A stretch of DNA of 64,000 nt, taken from Bradysia coprophila. Its lineage: Eukaryota > Arthropoda > Insecta > Diptera > Sciaridae. Positions 25,001-35,092 of this stretch are shown here, in pieces; position 1 is the first letter of the stretch, and each line of letters begins with the position of its first letter. The stretch spans positions 3,275,397 to 3,339,396 of the forward strand of contig NC_050737.1 in the NCBI RefSeq assembly GCF_014529535.1. The letters run 5' to 3'. Below the pieces are notes generated by a model that had not been told where the DNA came from, made no database searches, and worked only from the letters and a program-made list of their open reading frames with translations. The position numbers and the translations under genes were made by a program.

Positions 25001-28000
25001 AGTTAAAAATAACAGTGTTACGCATAATCCAAGTTGAAAATTTTAACGGTTATTCTTGTAAAATACTATACCTGTTTTTTTTTATGTTTTAAGACATGTC
25101 AACGAAAGTGAAAGCCCAAATAAACATTTCAAAAAGTATCTCCCGCTATTCACATATATATGTATATATGTATACATATATGTTGTGGGTTCGTAACGTC
25201 TTTATATTAAATTTGATAAATTATTTTTGAAATGTGACAATTGGTCAATGCTGTACGCTTGACAAGAGGACGATCTTAATTTTGTGTGTTATCGATTTTT
25301 ATCCACATGTATTCGTCGATTGAGAGATGGAAACATTATTACGCAATGCCTGTACGCAAATAATATGGATAGACAGACATAATGCTTTTATTTAAGTCTT
25401 TTTTTTTAATTCTTTTTCTTTCTTTTTGGGTAGATTTATATGGCTATGTAAGTTTGCTTGAGCGTTTGTTGACAGTGGCAAAAAAATAGAATATTTTGGT
25501 TGTTCAGAAAGGAGAGTGCTGATAATATCTGAAACTTAATTGCATTCAAGTGCTCGTCAAGTACGTGGGTGTACTGAGTTCAATTTCAATCTTTGGTTTT
25601 TACATTTTTTGTGAGCTAACTTTTATGTGTTGTAATCATTAAGCCTAGTGACCTATTACCAAGACATTCTTGAAATCGACTTTTCACCGTGAAGCCATGA
25701 TGACACATTTTTGGCCGAATGAAAAAAAAATGTAGATGCGGCCTCAAGGTTAAAAGTCGATTCAAAGAATGCTTTCGTTATAAACACAGTACTAGTTTAA
25801 CGATTAAATCATTTAATTTCAAGACCACTTTTGAAATGAAACAATAAAAGTCAGAACTCATATATTTAACCGCTAGGGCTAGATAATAGCTTTACTGAGT
25901 TTCTTAGACTGTGAATCTCTAGATATAATAATTACTTAGAACAGAACGCATATAAATCTAGTACTTCTCTAACCCAATTATTGCGTGAAACAGAACAGAA
26001 ACAGATTCTAAGATATTATGGCAAAAAACATATTATATTAGGCAAATCAGATTCTTCTAAAATATTCGATTTGTATGCTTCTGGTACTCATTTAGTCTCG
26101 ATTTCACCGACTTAATGTCGATTGTATTTAAAAAAAAAATTTTTAGTGTTTAGCCCGATACTGCTACGGAAAACAATAATCTGTTTAAAAAATCAATGCG
26201 GATTTTGTTCTAACCGATGTTGTGAGATACGTAGTAGGAAGTCAACAACAACAAAAACTAGTTTCTAAACTATTTTAGAGATAGGTCAATAAATTCATTA
26301 AAAAACTAAGTATGGCCAAAAATGCAAATTCGAGAAAAATATTTTTTTTATGCTCAGAACATTGTCCGAGCAAGGACATACAAAGTTTATGTGGAGAAAT
26401 TAAAGAAATAGCCGGAAGAACCTGTACTTTAAAGATGATTAAAAGGTTTGGTGTTTAACGCATTCATTCAAAATTTAATTAAAATGAATGTATTCGTTTT
26501 GAACGTAATAAACGTCTCATTACTAAAAGTTTAGCCCTTTGTGCTTTAAAGTTTAAATAAGTTCAACAACAAAGAACAGAAAGTTCGTTGTTCCACTGTT
26601 CTTTGTTAAAAACAAAAAAGAAAACTTGTTTCGTGTGGTGTTAAATATTTGAATTTGAAACAAAGGGAACAAAGGGGAAAAAATCAAACAAAACGAGCAA
26701 ACAAAAGAATCATTCCGACTTGGGAAGTAATCTACGCAGATATTTTAACTCAATTAGATTTTCATTTAAAAAAATCTAATGCGTTGTTTAGATTGCTAGC
26801 CTAATACATAATGCGACGCAAAAATGATAATCATTATATTGTCTCATCGCTTGAATCGATCGATTCGCTCTTGTATTTGTATTGAACATCTAATATACAA
26901 AAAAAAACAAAGAACGAAAAATGATCGACGCAATATTCATGTTTATTGACTTGTAAAATTGTTGATAACAGCCCAAAGAATCTGTTTTCCGAGAATATGA
27001 CAGGGCTTAGTTTATTTGAAAGTGAATTAAGTTTTCCACATCTTCCACATCAACATAACTAAACTATGAAGATGGTGAAGATGGAATGTTCCGCAAATGT
27101 TTAATTTTCGGAAAATTGTCTAGACTGCTGCTTTGTACAAGTGTACAAATATCCATTCTATCCTGTAGTAGACTTTACTCTTTTTTAATGGGATATAGTT
27201 CTCGTTTTTGCTGGACCAGACCCATTTGGATTTGTCAGGGTGGTACGAGGACGATCACTAGTGATCGTGAAACACAGATTAGATGATCCTTTGCTTTCTT
27301 CCCTATCATTTAAATCATGAGGTGCAGACCTATGCTCGCAAAAAGTTTAAATTTTGAGAGTAGTTTTGTTGGCTATTCCAATTTATAGAAAAGATGCTTT
27401 AACAGGTTTTGTGAACTTTAAGCTTTTGAATTGTGGATTTTGGCATACCAAAGCTTATAAGAAAACCGAGAAGTCTTAACATCTTTATCTCGTGGAAGAG
27501 GCACTCGATATTTTTTACCTTCGCATAAGACAACCTTTTTCAAAAGATTTAGGTTGTGTAATACCAAAAGGCATCAAGCAAGCAACATTTTCTTTAGTGT
27601 CTGAACTTGTATTATAACTTGATGGTGTTGAAATTTATGGTGAAGCGAGAGAGTGTCTGTGGAGCTGGTATCTTTTTGTTCCACAAAATAAAATAGGCCC
27701 TGGCCTAAACAATAAAATTAATTTATTATTTCAAGATATTACGATCTTAGAATTATTGCATGTAATTTAAACCATTCTCACGTCAGCTTTTTTTTAAATC
27801 TGCGTTTAAAAAGCTGGTTTTTTTTCAATATGTCCTCAAACTAAAACTTTGAACTTTGTTGTTGTTTTCTACAAACTAATAATCTAACCTCGCTCAAATA
27901 AGTTTTATTTTTAGAAGCATTTACATTTGACATTTTCAGAAAGTGTTTTTTTTTCGTGTGTTTAAAAGTTTCACAACATTTCAAATTCAATGAATGACTA

Positions 28001-29300
28001 TTAAGTTCGATGTTTAATTATTATTTTTTTTCGGACAACACTTTCCTTGTCAATGGCAATGTTCGCTCATTACGTTATGGAAGTTGATAGTTGGTCAGTT
28101 CAGGCATGAAAAATGTTCTAAAGTCGTAAATGAAGTAAGCGATTTTAGGCAATTGCCTAGAGCGTCAATAGAAATATTTATAAAATAAATTGTTGATGTC
28201 GAAATTTGGATTTGTTGAAAAATAAAAAAAACGAGTCGTACAGTTTGAACGACATTGAACAGGGCTGATAAAAAAAATTCAAAAATAGTTATCGTGACCT
28301 GATGTTGATAGTTGGTAGAGGTGTTAGGATGATTGGTTTTTTTTTGTTAAGTTGAGTGTTAGCATAGATTGATTGTACTAAAAAATTATGTATACACAAA
28401 AATGTATATATAATGTCTTCAATTTGAATCTCTATCAGAATATATGTATCGTGTGTGAATATGGTTAATGACATTGATTTTTCTTTTAAAGGTGGAATAT
28501 TTCACAATAAAATAATAATATTAATCGTCTGGTTGTTCAGTTCGAATAGCATTTGAATGTGAATAAAATTAATTTCAAGTATATTCGGTTTATCATAAAC
28601 AACTCTCTTAGATTTACGCAACCGCAAAGTTCGTTGACTCTCGATGACTGAAATTGATTAATTTATAATAGAAATATTCAACTTAATAAATTTTTATTTT
28701 ATTTTTTATTTCATTTTTTTTTGTATTTTAAAACATTTTATTTATTTCGTCATCATTCTAGAGATGTTCACCTCGATGGATACATAATACCGGCTGGTTC
28801 ACACGTTATTCCCCTCATCAATAGTATACATATGGATCCAAAGCTCTGGGTGAATCCCGAAGAGTTCAATCCGAAGCGATTCATTGATACCGATGGAAAA
28901 GTGAAAAAACCTGAATATTTCATGCCATTCGGAGTCGGGCGACGAATGTGTAAGTGTTCTCTTTTTATAAATCTATCTCTCTCGCTCTCTCTCTATCTTT
29001 ACATTAACAAATGAATGACTTCATAAGTCCATTGATTGATAATTTGTTTTCTAATGAGTCGATATTTCTCTTTTAGGTTTAGGAGATGTTTTAGCGAAGA
29101 TGGAAATCTTTTTATTCTTCGCCACAATAGCCCATACATTTGACATCGTACTCGCACCGGGTGTTTTAATGCCAAGTCTAAAGGGAAATGTTGGTGTCAC
29201 CATAACACCGTCTAGTTTCAACGTTTGCTTAACGCCGAGACCGTTAAATTTGGACCAAGGAATGGCATCATCACATTGTCGTAACATTGGTTCGTCGTAG
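16012..29300 (+). CDS. CYP18A1: Cytochrome P450 18A1, ecdysteroid 26-hydroxylase
   Basis: CYP18A1 is an ER-bound P450 that hydroxylates and oxidises ecdysteroids at C-26, inactivating moulting hormone. Exons: 16012-16393, 22711-22832, 22894-23323, 23416-23680, 28762-28949, 29077-29300; all joins are GT-AG and keep frame, giving 536 aa (Drosophila about 538). Residues 23-37 form an N-terminal membrane anchor, followed by the proline hinge LPPGPWGLP (50-58). The oxygen-binding I-helix motif is AGMET (325-329), ExxR is ESMR (382-385), the PERF-type motif is FNPKRF (435-440), and the heme loop is FGVGRRMCLG with Cys463. The blocks FTGRPDTPF, GMRLFGEIHTVDYIP and IVPLATTHSPTR are diagnostic of CYP18A1. 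The start is the first ATG with a preceding TATA box. Introns 1 and 4 are 6.3 and 5.1 kb; introns 2, 3 and 5 are 61-127 bp. All catalytic residues are intact. Assignment is very secure. Confidence 0.97.
17194..17249. repeat. 28-bp unit, two perfect tandem copies
   Basis: The unit tgaccattataacgacaaaa plus tagcagac occurs twice head-to-tail inside CYP18A1 intron 1. Confidence 0.85.
18868..18884. repeat. (CAAC)n microsatellite
   Basis: Four CAAC units plus C, in CYP18A1 intron 1. Confidence 0.9.
21311..21374. mobile_element. Relic of hAT-like MITE family 1
   Basis: The block tactctatttagagtaccac followed by tcatgtttgaagtgcgt matches the right half of the copies at 4974-5166 and 33738-33890. 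The left end is not recognisable. It lies in CYP18A1 intron 1. Confidence 0.65.
23681..28761 (+). other. CYP18A1 intron 4 (5.1 kb)
   Basis: Donor gtaagt and acceptor attctag. AT-rich, with a TA-rich simple repeat at 25152-25182, a short palindrome near 26569-26607 (aacaaagaacag and inverse) and a repeat block at 28096-28303. No gene is recognised within it. Confidence 0.8.
28096..28303. mobile_element. Repeat copy flanked by 13-bp direct repeats
   Basis: The 13-mer gttgatagttggt occurs at 28083-28095 and 28304-28316, bracketing a 208-bp block. The block contains gcgattttaggcaattgcct and acgagtcg..tttgaacgacatt, both shared with the insert at 31698-32263, and tgaacaggg shared with about 7970. 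It is probably a non-autonomous element with a target duplication. The long direct repeat may include chance extension. It lies in CYP18A1 intron 4. Confidence 0.55.
28973..28998. repeat. CT-rich microsatellite at CYP18A1 intron 5
   Basis: An imperfect (CT)n run begins about 20 bp after the exon 5 donor of CYP18A1, inside the 127-bp intron 5. It may act as part of the polypyrimidine environment, but that is only inference. Confidence 0.8.
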
Positions 29301-29841
29301 ACGTGTGTGCGTTTTTGTTTTATTTGTACATCGGTTCTGTTCCTATTCATCATCAAACATATTACATTTAAAAAAAAAAAACGAAAAACTGTAAAAAAAT
29401 ACTCGAATTTGCTTCTATATTTTATGATTTTGTGTCCAGACAGTTTATATAAATAGTTTGCATAATATTCGTTGCTGTATAAAATGTCCTTCTCGTCTAA
29501 TTTATTCAAAAGAAAAAGCCCAAACAAAACGAAGAAAAACGAAAGAAAGAAAGAAGAGAAAAGAATAATATTTTGTATAAAAACATGAAATTTATCGTAA
29601 GATCAATGAAAGTACTTTTGTCATATTGAAGAGGAAAACAAAAATGAACGGCTCCTCAAGTACACTCACATAATTTTTAAGATGGGAAATCGGCATTGGA
29701 AAAGAAAGTCCATACAGTGTTTTTTGTCATCTTAACAGTTATTGACGTAGTTCGGCAGAAGCACAGCTTTCTCATGAGAGTGTGAAGCCAAACAAACAAA
29801 CGGACAAGGCATTGTATTCGATAAATAACTTTCATTAGCTT

Positions 29842-29847
29842 AATAAA
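29842..29847 (+). terminator. Candidate CYP18A1 polyadenylation signal
   Basis: AATAAA lies 542 bp after the CYP18A1 stop codon, in context ttaataaacac. No earlier canonical hexamer was noticed after the stop. The actual cleavage site cannot be seen. Confidence 0.35.
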
Positions 29848-29917
29848 CACAGAAGATGATGCAAATCTTAAGCGAAACTCACAAATTACGGGAACATATT
29901 TTCCTAATGAATTAAGT

Positions 29918-30133
29918 CTCGGAACAGGTCAGGTATCTCTGATCTGAATTCATTTGAACTTACCTGAAAGACAATGGAATTGGAAAATTCTATGTGAAAT
30001 GGAAAAAAATTTCTTTAAAAAACCAGTGAACCTGACAACCTCCTAGGTCAGATCAGGTATAAAGTCCAGTTTCAGGTTATTTCAAATAAAATCTAAAATT
30101 TCGGATCAGGTTTCAGGTTGTCCTGACCTGTTG
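29918..30133. mobile_element. TIR element rich in CAGGT/ACCTG motifs
   Basis: Left aacaggtcagg and right cctgacctgtt are inverted ends about 200 bp apart. The interior carries several further tcaggt and acctga copies on both strands, so the element can form multiple alternative hairpins. It is non-coding. Confidence 0.5.
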
Positions 30134-31697
30134 CAAGCCTTAAAAATGAATCTGAGCGACATATTCACTTACTGGATGTAGCCGCAACGATTTCAATATA
30201 ATCGATGGAATTTGGTGAATATGATAGTTCGAATATTGATAAAAGTATACGCTAACGATGTTCCCTAAATGATTTGCCACCGTTTGTCGGAATGAAAAAT
30301 GAACAATGCAAGATAAGCATGTCACTGCGGCACAAAATTCTGTGTTTCTGCCCAGGATCCGGCAGATTCGGCTCATAAAGCATGTTTTTAATGGTCAGCT
30401 AAATATGAACATGATAAAGGCAAATTATGCTCATCTTCATGAGTAAATTGTAATATTATATTTCACCTAACATCTACCTACTTTGTGCCAATGTATAAAA
30501 CTTTGGGGTTCTTTGTTTTGTATACAAAAGTAAATTAACACAAAAATAAAGATGAGGAGTTGCCGGGAGTTGCATTTTCTCGCGACATTTGATACTCTTC
30601 GAGGACAATTTTCCATTTGTCTTCTCTAATATTATACAAATATTTATAGCTGGGTGGATATCATATATCGTCTATCCGTTTTTCTTATTACTTGTTTTGC
30701 TTATAGCTTTAGATAAAACATTTCTTATGAAATGAATTCGTAGAGGAAAGATATACTTTTAAGTAAAATTTATGAAATTGAAGAGAAAAAACTTTCGAAG
30801 CATAAAAAAAATCGTAAAAAATGAAAAAAAGGAAAAAAAAAACACTAAGAATCATTAACAATTATGTAGGAATGTAGGTTGCCTTCAACAATGTTTCAGG
30901 GATTGCTCACAACGTTCATTTTTACAATTTAGCATTTGTGTTGTTATATATATTAGAATGTAAACTATGCAAATATGAATTTTTGTTAAATTTTATTATT
31001 TTTTTCTAACGACTAACCAACATAACAGAAGTGTAAATATTTTATTTTTTTTATATTATTATAAAAAAGAATGTTAAATAATGTCGTATTTGCTATCCAC
31101 CATTATAATTGTGTTCAATTTCAAAATATGTATAGATTCATTAAACTTATTTTCTTTCCGTTTTCTTAAAAATAAAAAAATTTGAATTTTCAATTTGTAT
31201 GCTTTCAATGTTCCTCAAAACGATTTCTATTCCAGACAGAAAAAGGCCTTCGACCTCTACTCAAAATTCTTTAATCCATTGACTGAAAGGTCGGGACTTA
31301 TATCAGAAAATACGCTTTGAAGGTCGCTATAATATTTAAAGCGATGCTGTGACGATGCTCTTGATCAATTCCAATCCTAATTTTCCGAAAACACCAGATG
31401 TCTCAGTGGCGACTGGGATAAAAATGATTTGGCTTGCCAAATGAGAGTAATCTATCTTTTTAGTCTCAGCTCTTCTTGCTGCATAAGACGAAGTACGAAG
31501 CAGCAAATGTATCAGCACAAGTAAAATCCCACAGCAACGATTTTGCTCTCGCCCACGGTATTAGTGGTAATCCGTTTGGTTTTTTTCCATCGGGTCTGGA
31601 ACATCCTGGCGGTTCAAGAATCGCCGGAATTGCTGCCGATTTCAATGCACGTTGTAGGATGTTATTTCCACTCGCTAAACGTGGATTCGTACCACTC

Positions 31698-32263
31698 CAT
31701 GGGTAACACTTCGTACCACTTTACCATAAAAATTGTCGCAAAATACCATCGATTTTAGGCAATTGCCGAAGAAGACAATTAAAAGTTTACTTTAACAGAA
31801 AATCGTTGTTGCCGAAAAGGTATCGGGGAATCTGGCACATGGTGCAGAAAGAATGCACTTTTAAACTACGTAAAAGGTGAACTCGCACACGCAAGTTTAC
31901 TGCTGCAAATGCTTTTTAGCCATGTCGTGGACTTAATGACTCCTTTTACAAAATTTTGGTATCGAACATTTGTGTGCGAGTTCACCTTTTACGTAGTTGA
32001 AAAATGCGTTGTTTTAGCATCGTGTTTTAGCCGCCGAAAACTATAACATTCAGAAAATCAAAAAACGAGTCGATCATTTTGAACGACATTTTTTCATTTC
32101 ATTTATTTCATTTCAGTTTCAAGATTACAATACAAGAAAACATATGCGTAGCTCTAGTGTGACAAAGTCAATTTGAAAGAGCTACATTCAATTATAGGGC
32201 TGGTACAAAAATCAAAAATGTACTAAGCAGCAACAATAGAAATTGTTCTAAGTTACACCCTGT
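31698..32263. mobile_element. 566-bp transposon insert within the retrotransposon relic
   Basis: It is flanked by identical 9-mers gtaccactc at 31689-31697 and 32264-32272. Removing the insert with one 9-mer makes the retrotransposon reading frame continuous across the junction, at the spacing expected of the family, which dates the insert as later. Ends are catgggtaacactt and, inverted, acagggtgtaactt, a short imperfect TIR. Shared blocks (gattttaggcaattgcc; acgagtcg..ttgaacgacatt; aaaatgtactaa.cagcaac) link it to repeats at about 7909-8022 and 28096-28303. It has no ORF. An 8-9 bp duplication would fit hAT, P or Merlin type transposition. Confidence 0.72.
31864..31998. mobile_element. 135-bp MITE with perfect 27-bp TIRs, nested
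   Basis: 31864-31890 (begins aactacgtaaaaggtgaact) is the exact reverse complement of 31972-31998. The element sits inside the 566-bp insert, making a third layer of nesting. It is non-coding. Target duplication is not clear (flanks ttta and gaaa). Confidence 0.85.
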
Positions 32264-33737
32264 GTACCACTCGCTTTGCTACACGATAAACCATGGTACC
32301 CATATTTATTGACTTTGTCTCCACAAATACAGATATGAGGCTGAACGATTGGTGCACCAAGTCGTAATGACAACGCAACACGAAACTCATCGCTTGTTAA
32401 ATATGTTCCAAATTGAGGAGATGGTAATACAGACAAGCACCTGATTCACGTACGCTTTGAAACGAGCTTCAGTTTTTTTCTGGTTTTTCCAGAATTATGT
32501 GGGAGTCATTCCCGAAGAAAATTTTTGAAAGGTTTTTTGATAGCGTGATTTCTTAAGCAATCATAAGCCGATTTTTAAAAATTGATGGTATAAGCAAACA
32601 TTATTAGTTTTTGGTTGAGCTTTGAAAATAACTCCATTTACCAATATTTTCATGCAATTGGTTCCAATTTGATGAATATAACGGTTGAGAGAATTAAAAT
32701 ATTTGTAAAAGGAAAAATTCCAGTGTCCCACAAAACATATTGGTCGAATATAATTTCCATTTAGAAAAATTAAGTTTCAATCGACGAGGAATAAAATTCG
32801 AGAGGTCCAATTTCGAAGATAGGTAACATCGACCTAATGATCTAGGAGTTATTACCAAAGCAACTTTCGACTGGTTCTTTGATGGCACGATAACTTGAGT
32901 AGTGCAGTAGCATTATGACAGCTATTCAAACTTAATTTATATGAAAAAATGTTTACTTCTTCTCTTGAAAAATTTGCTTGGTTCAGTGCTATGGTCAGTA
33001 CTGAACCAATTTTTGAAATTTTTGTCCTTCATTGAAGAATTATGCTCACTGTATTTCACGCTGTTTCTTTTTGTATTGAAGTAATAAAGACGTTTACTTT
33101 AGAAAAATGAGATCTTCTTCACAGATGAACTAAAACGAGTTAATGTTCTGAGAAGTTGTTTTTTTCCTGAATTTTGGTCAGCCATAACAGTTAGCTCGGG
33201 CGGATTTGCAAAAACTTTCTTCTAATCGACAAAGAATACAATTCATTATTTTAAGTTCCAACATGTACCATGTGGGACTTATAATATCTGGCAAATAGCA
33301 TCTGGACCATATGTGGTTTGGTACCCACCTAGCTTGAGTTATTTTTGAAAATGACAAATAAAATAAGAAACTTGCACGAGGGTGACTGTGGCTAGAGCGA
33401 ACTGGTCAGAACATCACCCTATGTGAGTAAGATGTGGGTGTGGGTCACATTACCGAGTCAATTTTCATTTCAAGTTACACGGCCATTGGTCAATTACATG
33501 TGGTATGCTACGCTATACAGATCACTACCCCGATATTCAATTTTTTTTTTCTTTTAATCGACGAAGGATTAAGTTCTTGGGGTTGAGTTCGGTGAATAAT
33601 ATCGGAGCAGGAAGATAGAAAGGTTTTAAAGATGAACTTAGTATTTTTACCCGATTTTCAAAATTTTCACTTAAGTCGACGAAGATACTCGAAGGTCCAC
33701 AGATGGATTACACTGGAGTGTCCCCAAAGGGTATCAT

Positions 33738-33890
33738 CAACGCACTTCAAGCAAAAGTGCTATTAATGACAGCTGCCAAATAGAGTACTATTTTGTATGA
33801 AATTTTATCCACACTCTTTTTACAGTGTAAAATTTTGTATGGAGCACTTCAGCAACCTATTTAGAGTACCACTTTTGCTTGAAGTGCGTA
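33738..33890. mobile_element. hAT-like MITE, family 1, complete copy
   Basis: A 153-bp element whose ends, acgcacttcaagcaaaagtg and its inverse, pair over about 20 bp. It is flanked by the 8-mer ggtatcat at 33730-33737 and 33891-33898. An 8-bp target duplication plus short TIRs is characteristic of hAT transposition. It shares its interior (caaatagagtacta, tttagagtaccac) with the 4974-5166 copy. It is non-coding, so would depend on transposase encoded elsewhere. Confidence 0.85.
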
Positions 33891-34035
33891 GGTATCATGG
33901 ACGTGAAATACTATTGAGCATGAAGCCCGTGGCAAGAAACATTACCGCAGATGCTTTAAGGTAAGGAAAGCAGTGAAAAAACTTTCATGAAACTCGTACC
34001 ATCGTCGATATTCTTGCTTCATTCAAGTAATTTTT

Positions 34036-34198
34036 AAGGTGGCCTCATAGTCGTCCGTTTTCATTCCGTCTTGTCTCAGTGTACGTGACAATTGTCATTT
34101 CAAACGATGTGCTCTTTTGTATGAAATGCCAACTGTCATGTACACCGAGGCAAAATTTGTTACTGTGAATTCAGACTTAAGGCCACCCTCGTCTTTCA
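34036..34198. mobile_element. TIR element about 160 bp
   Basis: Left aaggtggcctcatagtc and right gacttaaggccaccct are imperfect inverted ends. Inner segments gtgtacgtgacaattgtcat and its partner near 34120-34150 also pair. It is non-coding and lies about 320 bp beyond the stop of the CXC-domain gene. Confidence 0.6.
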
Positions 34199-34439
34199 CA
34201 AGTAAAATCTTAGTTCGATGTAAACTTTATTATTTAGATGTGCTTTACACATCCAGCAAAGCTACTTACATTTTGCTTCAAAGCTAGTTAACGTCCTATA
34301 AATAATAAGCAATTTTTGGCTTAAACCGAATATATCCAATCAAGCACGCCTTTCAGTCAGATAGCTGAAGTACTTGACGGAATAAGCAATTACTGAACAA
34401 ACAAAAAAAATGAGATGACTAAACAGCTAAGCTAAAATT

Positions 34440-34445
34440 TTTATT
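34440..34445 (-). terminator. Candidate polyadenylation signal of the CXC-domain gene
   Basis: AATAAA on the minus strand, 71 bp after the TGA stop of the gene at 34517-35092. This is a normal distance for a short 3' UTR. Confidence 0.5.
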
Positions 34446-34516
34446 ACGCGCAAAATGTTACAAACGAACTGCATTAAAATTGAAAGAAGGCGCGACAAAC
34501 GCAAACAAACAGGAAG

Positions 34517-35092
34517 TCAACCAAGGAAATGTTGCATATTTGTCAAACGCCGGACTTCGTCCAGACACCGACCAAACTCCTCCAAGATCAATAGCTCAGC
34601 TGTTTTGGTATTTACATTGTTCGTTTGGCATTCCTCTGCCTGTGAAATGACACATTCCATGGTCGATTCGATGATATCACCTGTTAGCACATTCAAGCGC
34701 TTCTTCTTCGGTGCTATAGCATAGCAACTGATTGGCATTTCATTTTGGATAATGTAACCCTCTTCAGCCACTTGTACTTGTTCGTCTTGCAGCTCAAACG
34801 TTTCTTCTTTCACCACTTCCAGTAATGGAATTTCTTCTTCTGCGTTACAACTTGGACAATTTTGGCAATCTGGAGTTAAGGGTTGTATTATGTCAAACTG
34901 TTGTCCCAAATATGGACGGAAGATATAGGACTAGTTTTACTCACCGATGCATTTGCAAAATTCTGTACACAGTTTTGAATTCTTGTAGCATTCGCAGAAA
35001 TTTTTTTGACACTTCGTCCGCTTACAATTACATCCTTTGAACAGGTTGTTTTTCACGCTGGAAGCTTTTTCCTTTTTGTTTTGTTTTGACAT
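34517..35092 (-). CDS. Single-CXC (tesmin/TSO1) domain protein, LIN54/Mip120-like
   Basis: Two exons on the minus strand, 35092-34945 and 34869-34517, are joined across a 75-bp intron (gtgagt...ctccag). They encode 166 aa. An in-frame TAG lies 27 bp before the ATG. Residues 19-53 form one complete CXC motif with nine cysteines (C21, 23, 28, 33, 35, 42, 46, 48, 51), closest to the second CXC repeat of LIN54-type proteins. Splicing completes the last Cys pair. The middle is acidic (about 55-95). The C-terminal part (about [20 protein letters not shown], then ILEEFGRCL) resembles the LIN54/Mip120 C-terminus that contacts MuvB partners. LIN54-family proteins bind CHR promoter elements in DREAM/MuvB or, for the paralogue Tombola, in the testis tMAC complex. 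Only one CXC repeat, small size and Phe32 where the DNA-inserting Tyr normally sits are unusual. A tombola-like function is inference only. Confidence 0.82.

Larger units (their letters stand above)
31336..32470 (-). pseudogene. Decayed non-LTR retrotransposon ORF2 C-terminal region
   Basis: Reading leftwards on the minus strand, three consecutive blocks match the C-terminal region of non-LTR retrotransposon polyproteins common in insects and molluscs. Block 1 (about 32470-32248) has ESGACL, then after a frameshift LPSPQFGTYL, ALSLRLGAPI and the C-x-C-G...HGLSC zinc-type cluster. Block 2 (about 31706-31540) has IPAILEPPG, SRPDGKKPNGL, IPWARAKSLLWDFTC. Block 3 (31518-31336), in another frame, has FIPVATETSGVFG. 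Together they lie in family order, but with at least two frameshifts and a 566-bp foreign insert between blocks 1 and 2. The reverse transcriptase domain itself is not seen. It is non-functional. Confidence 0.82.
29301..34516. other. Intergenic region between CYP18A1 and the CXC-domain gene
   Basis: It starts with the CYP18A1 3' UTR. It contains a TIR element (29918-30133), a decayed non-LTR retrotransposon with nested insertions (31336 to about 32470), a hAT-like MITE (33738-33890) and another TIR element (34036-34198). About 32480-33700 holds AT-rich sequence with no feature that I can name. Confidence 0.6.

Noticed and set aside
29051..29527. 158-codon minus-strand open frame
   Set aside because: It lies antisense to CYP18A1 exon 6 and its 3' UTR; the plus strand has clear P450 homology, so this is a shadow frame.
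31476..31706. 76-codon plus-strand open frame
   Set aside because: The opposite strand carries the retrotransposon block with LEPPG and LLWDFTC motifs; the plus frame is a shadow.
34455..34724. 89-codon plus-strand open frame
   Set aside because: It is antisense to exon 2 of the CXC-domain gene, which has family homology and proper splicing.
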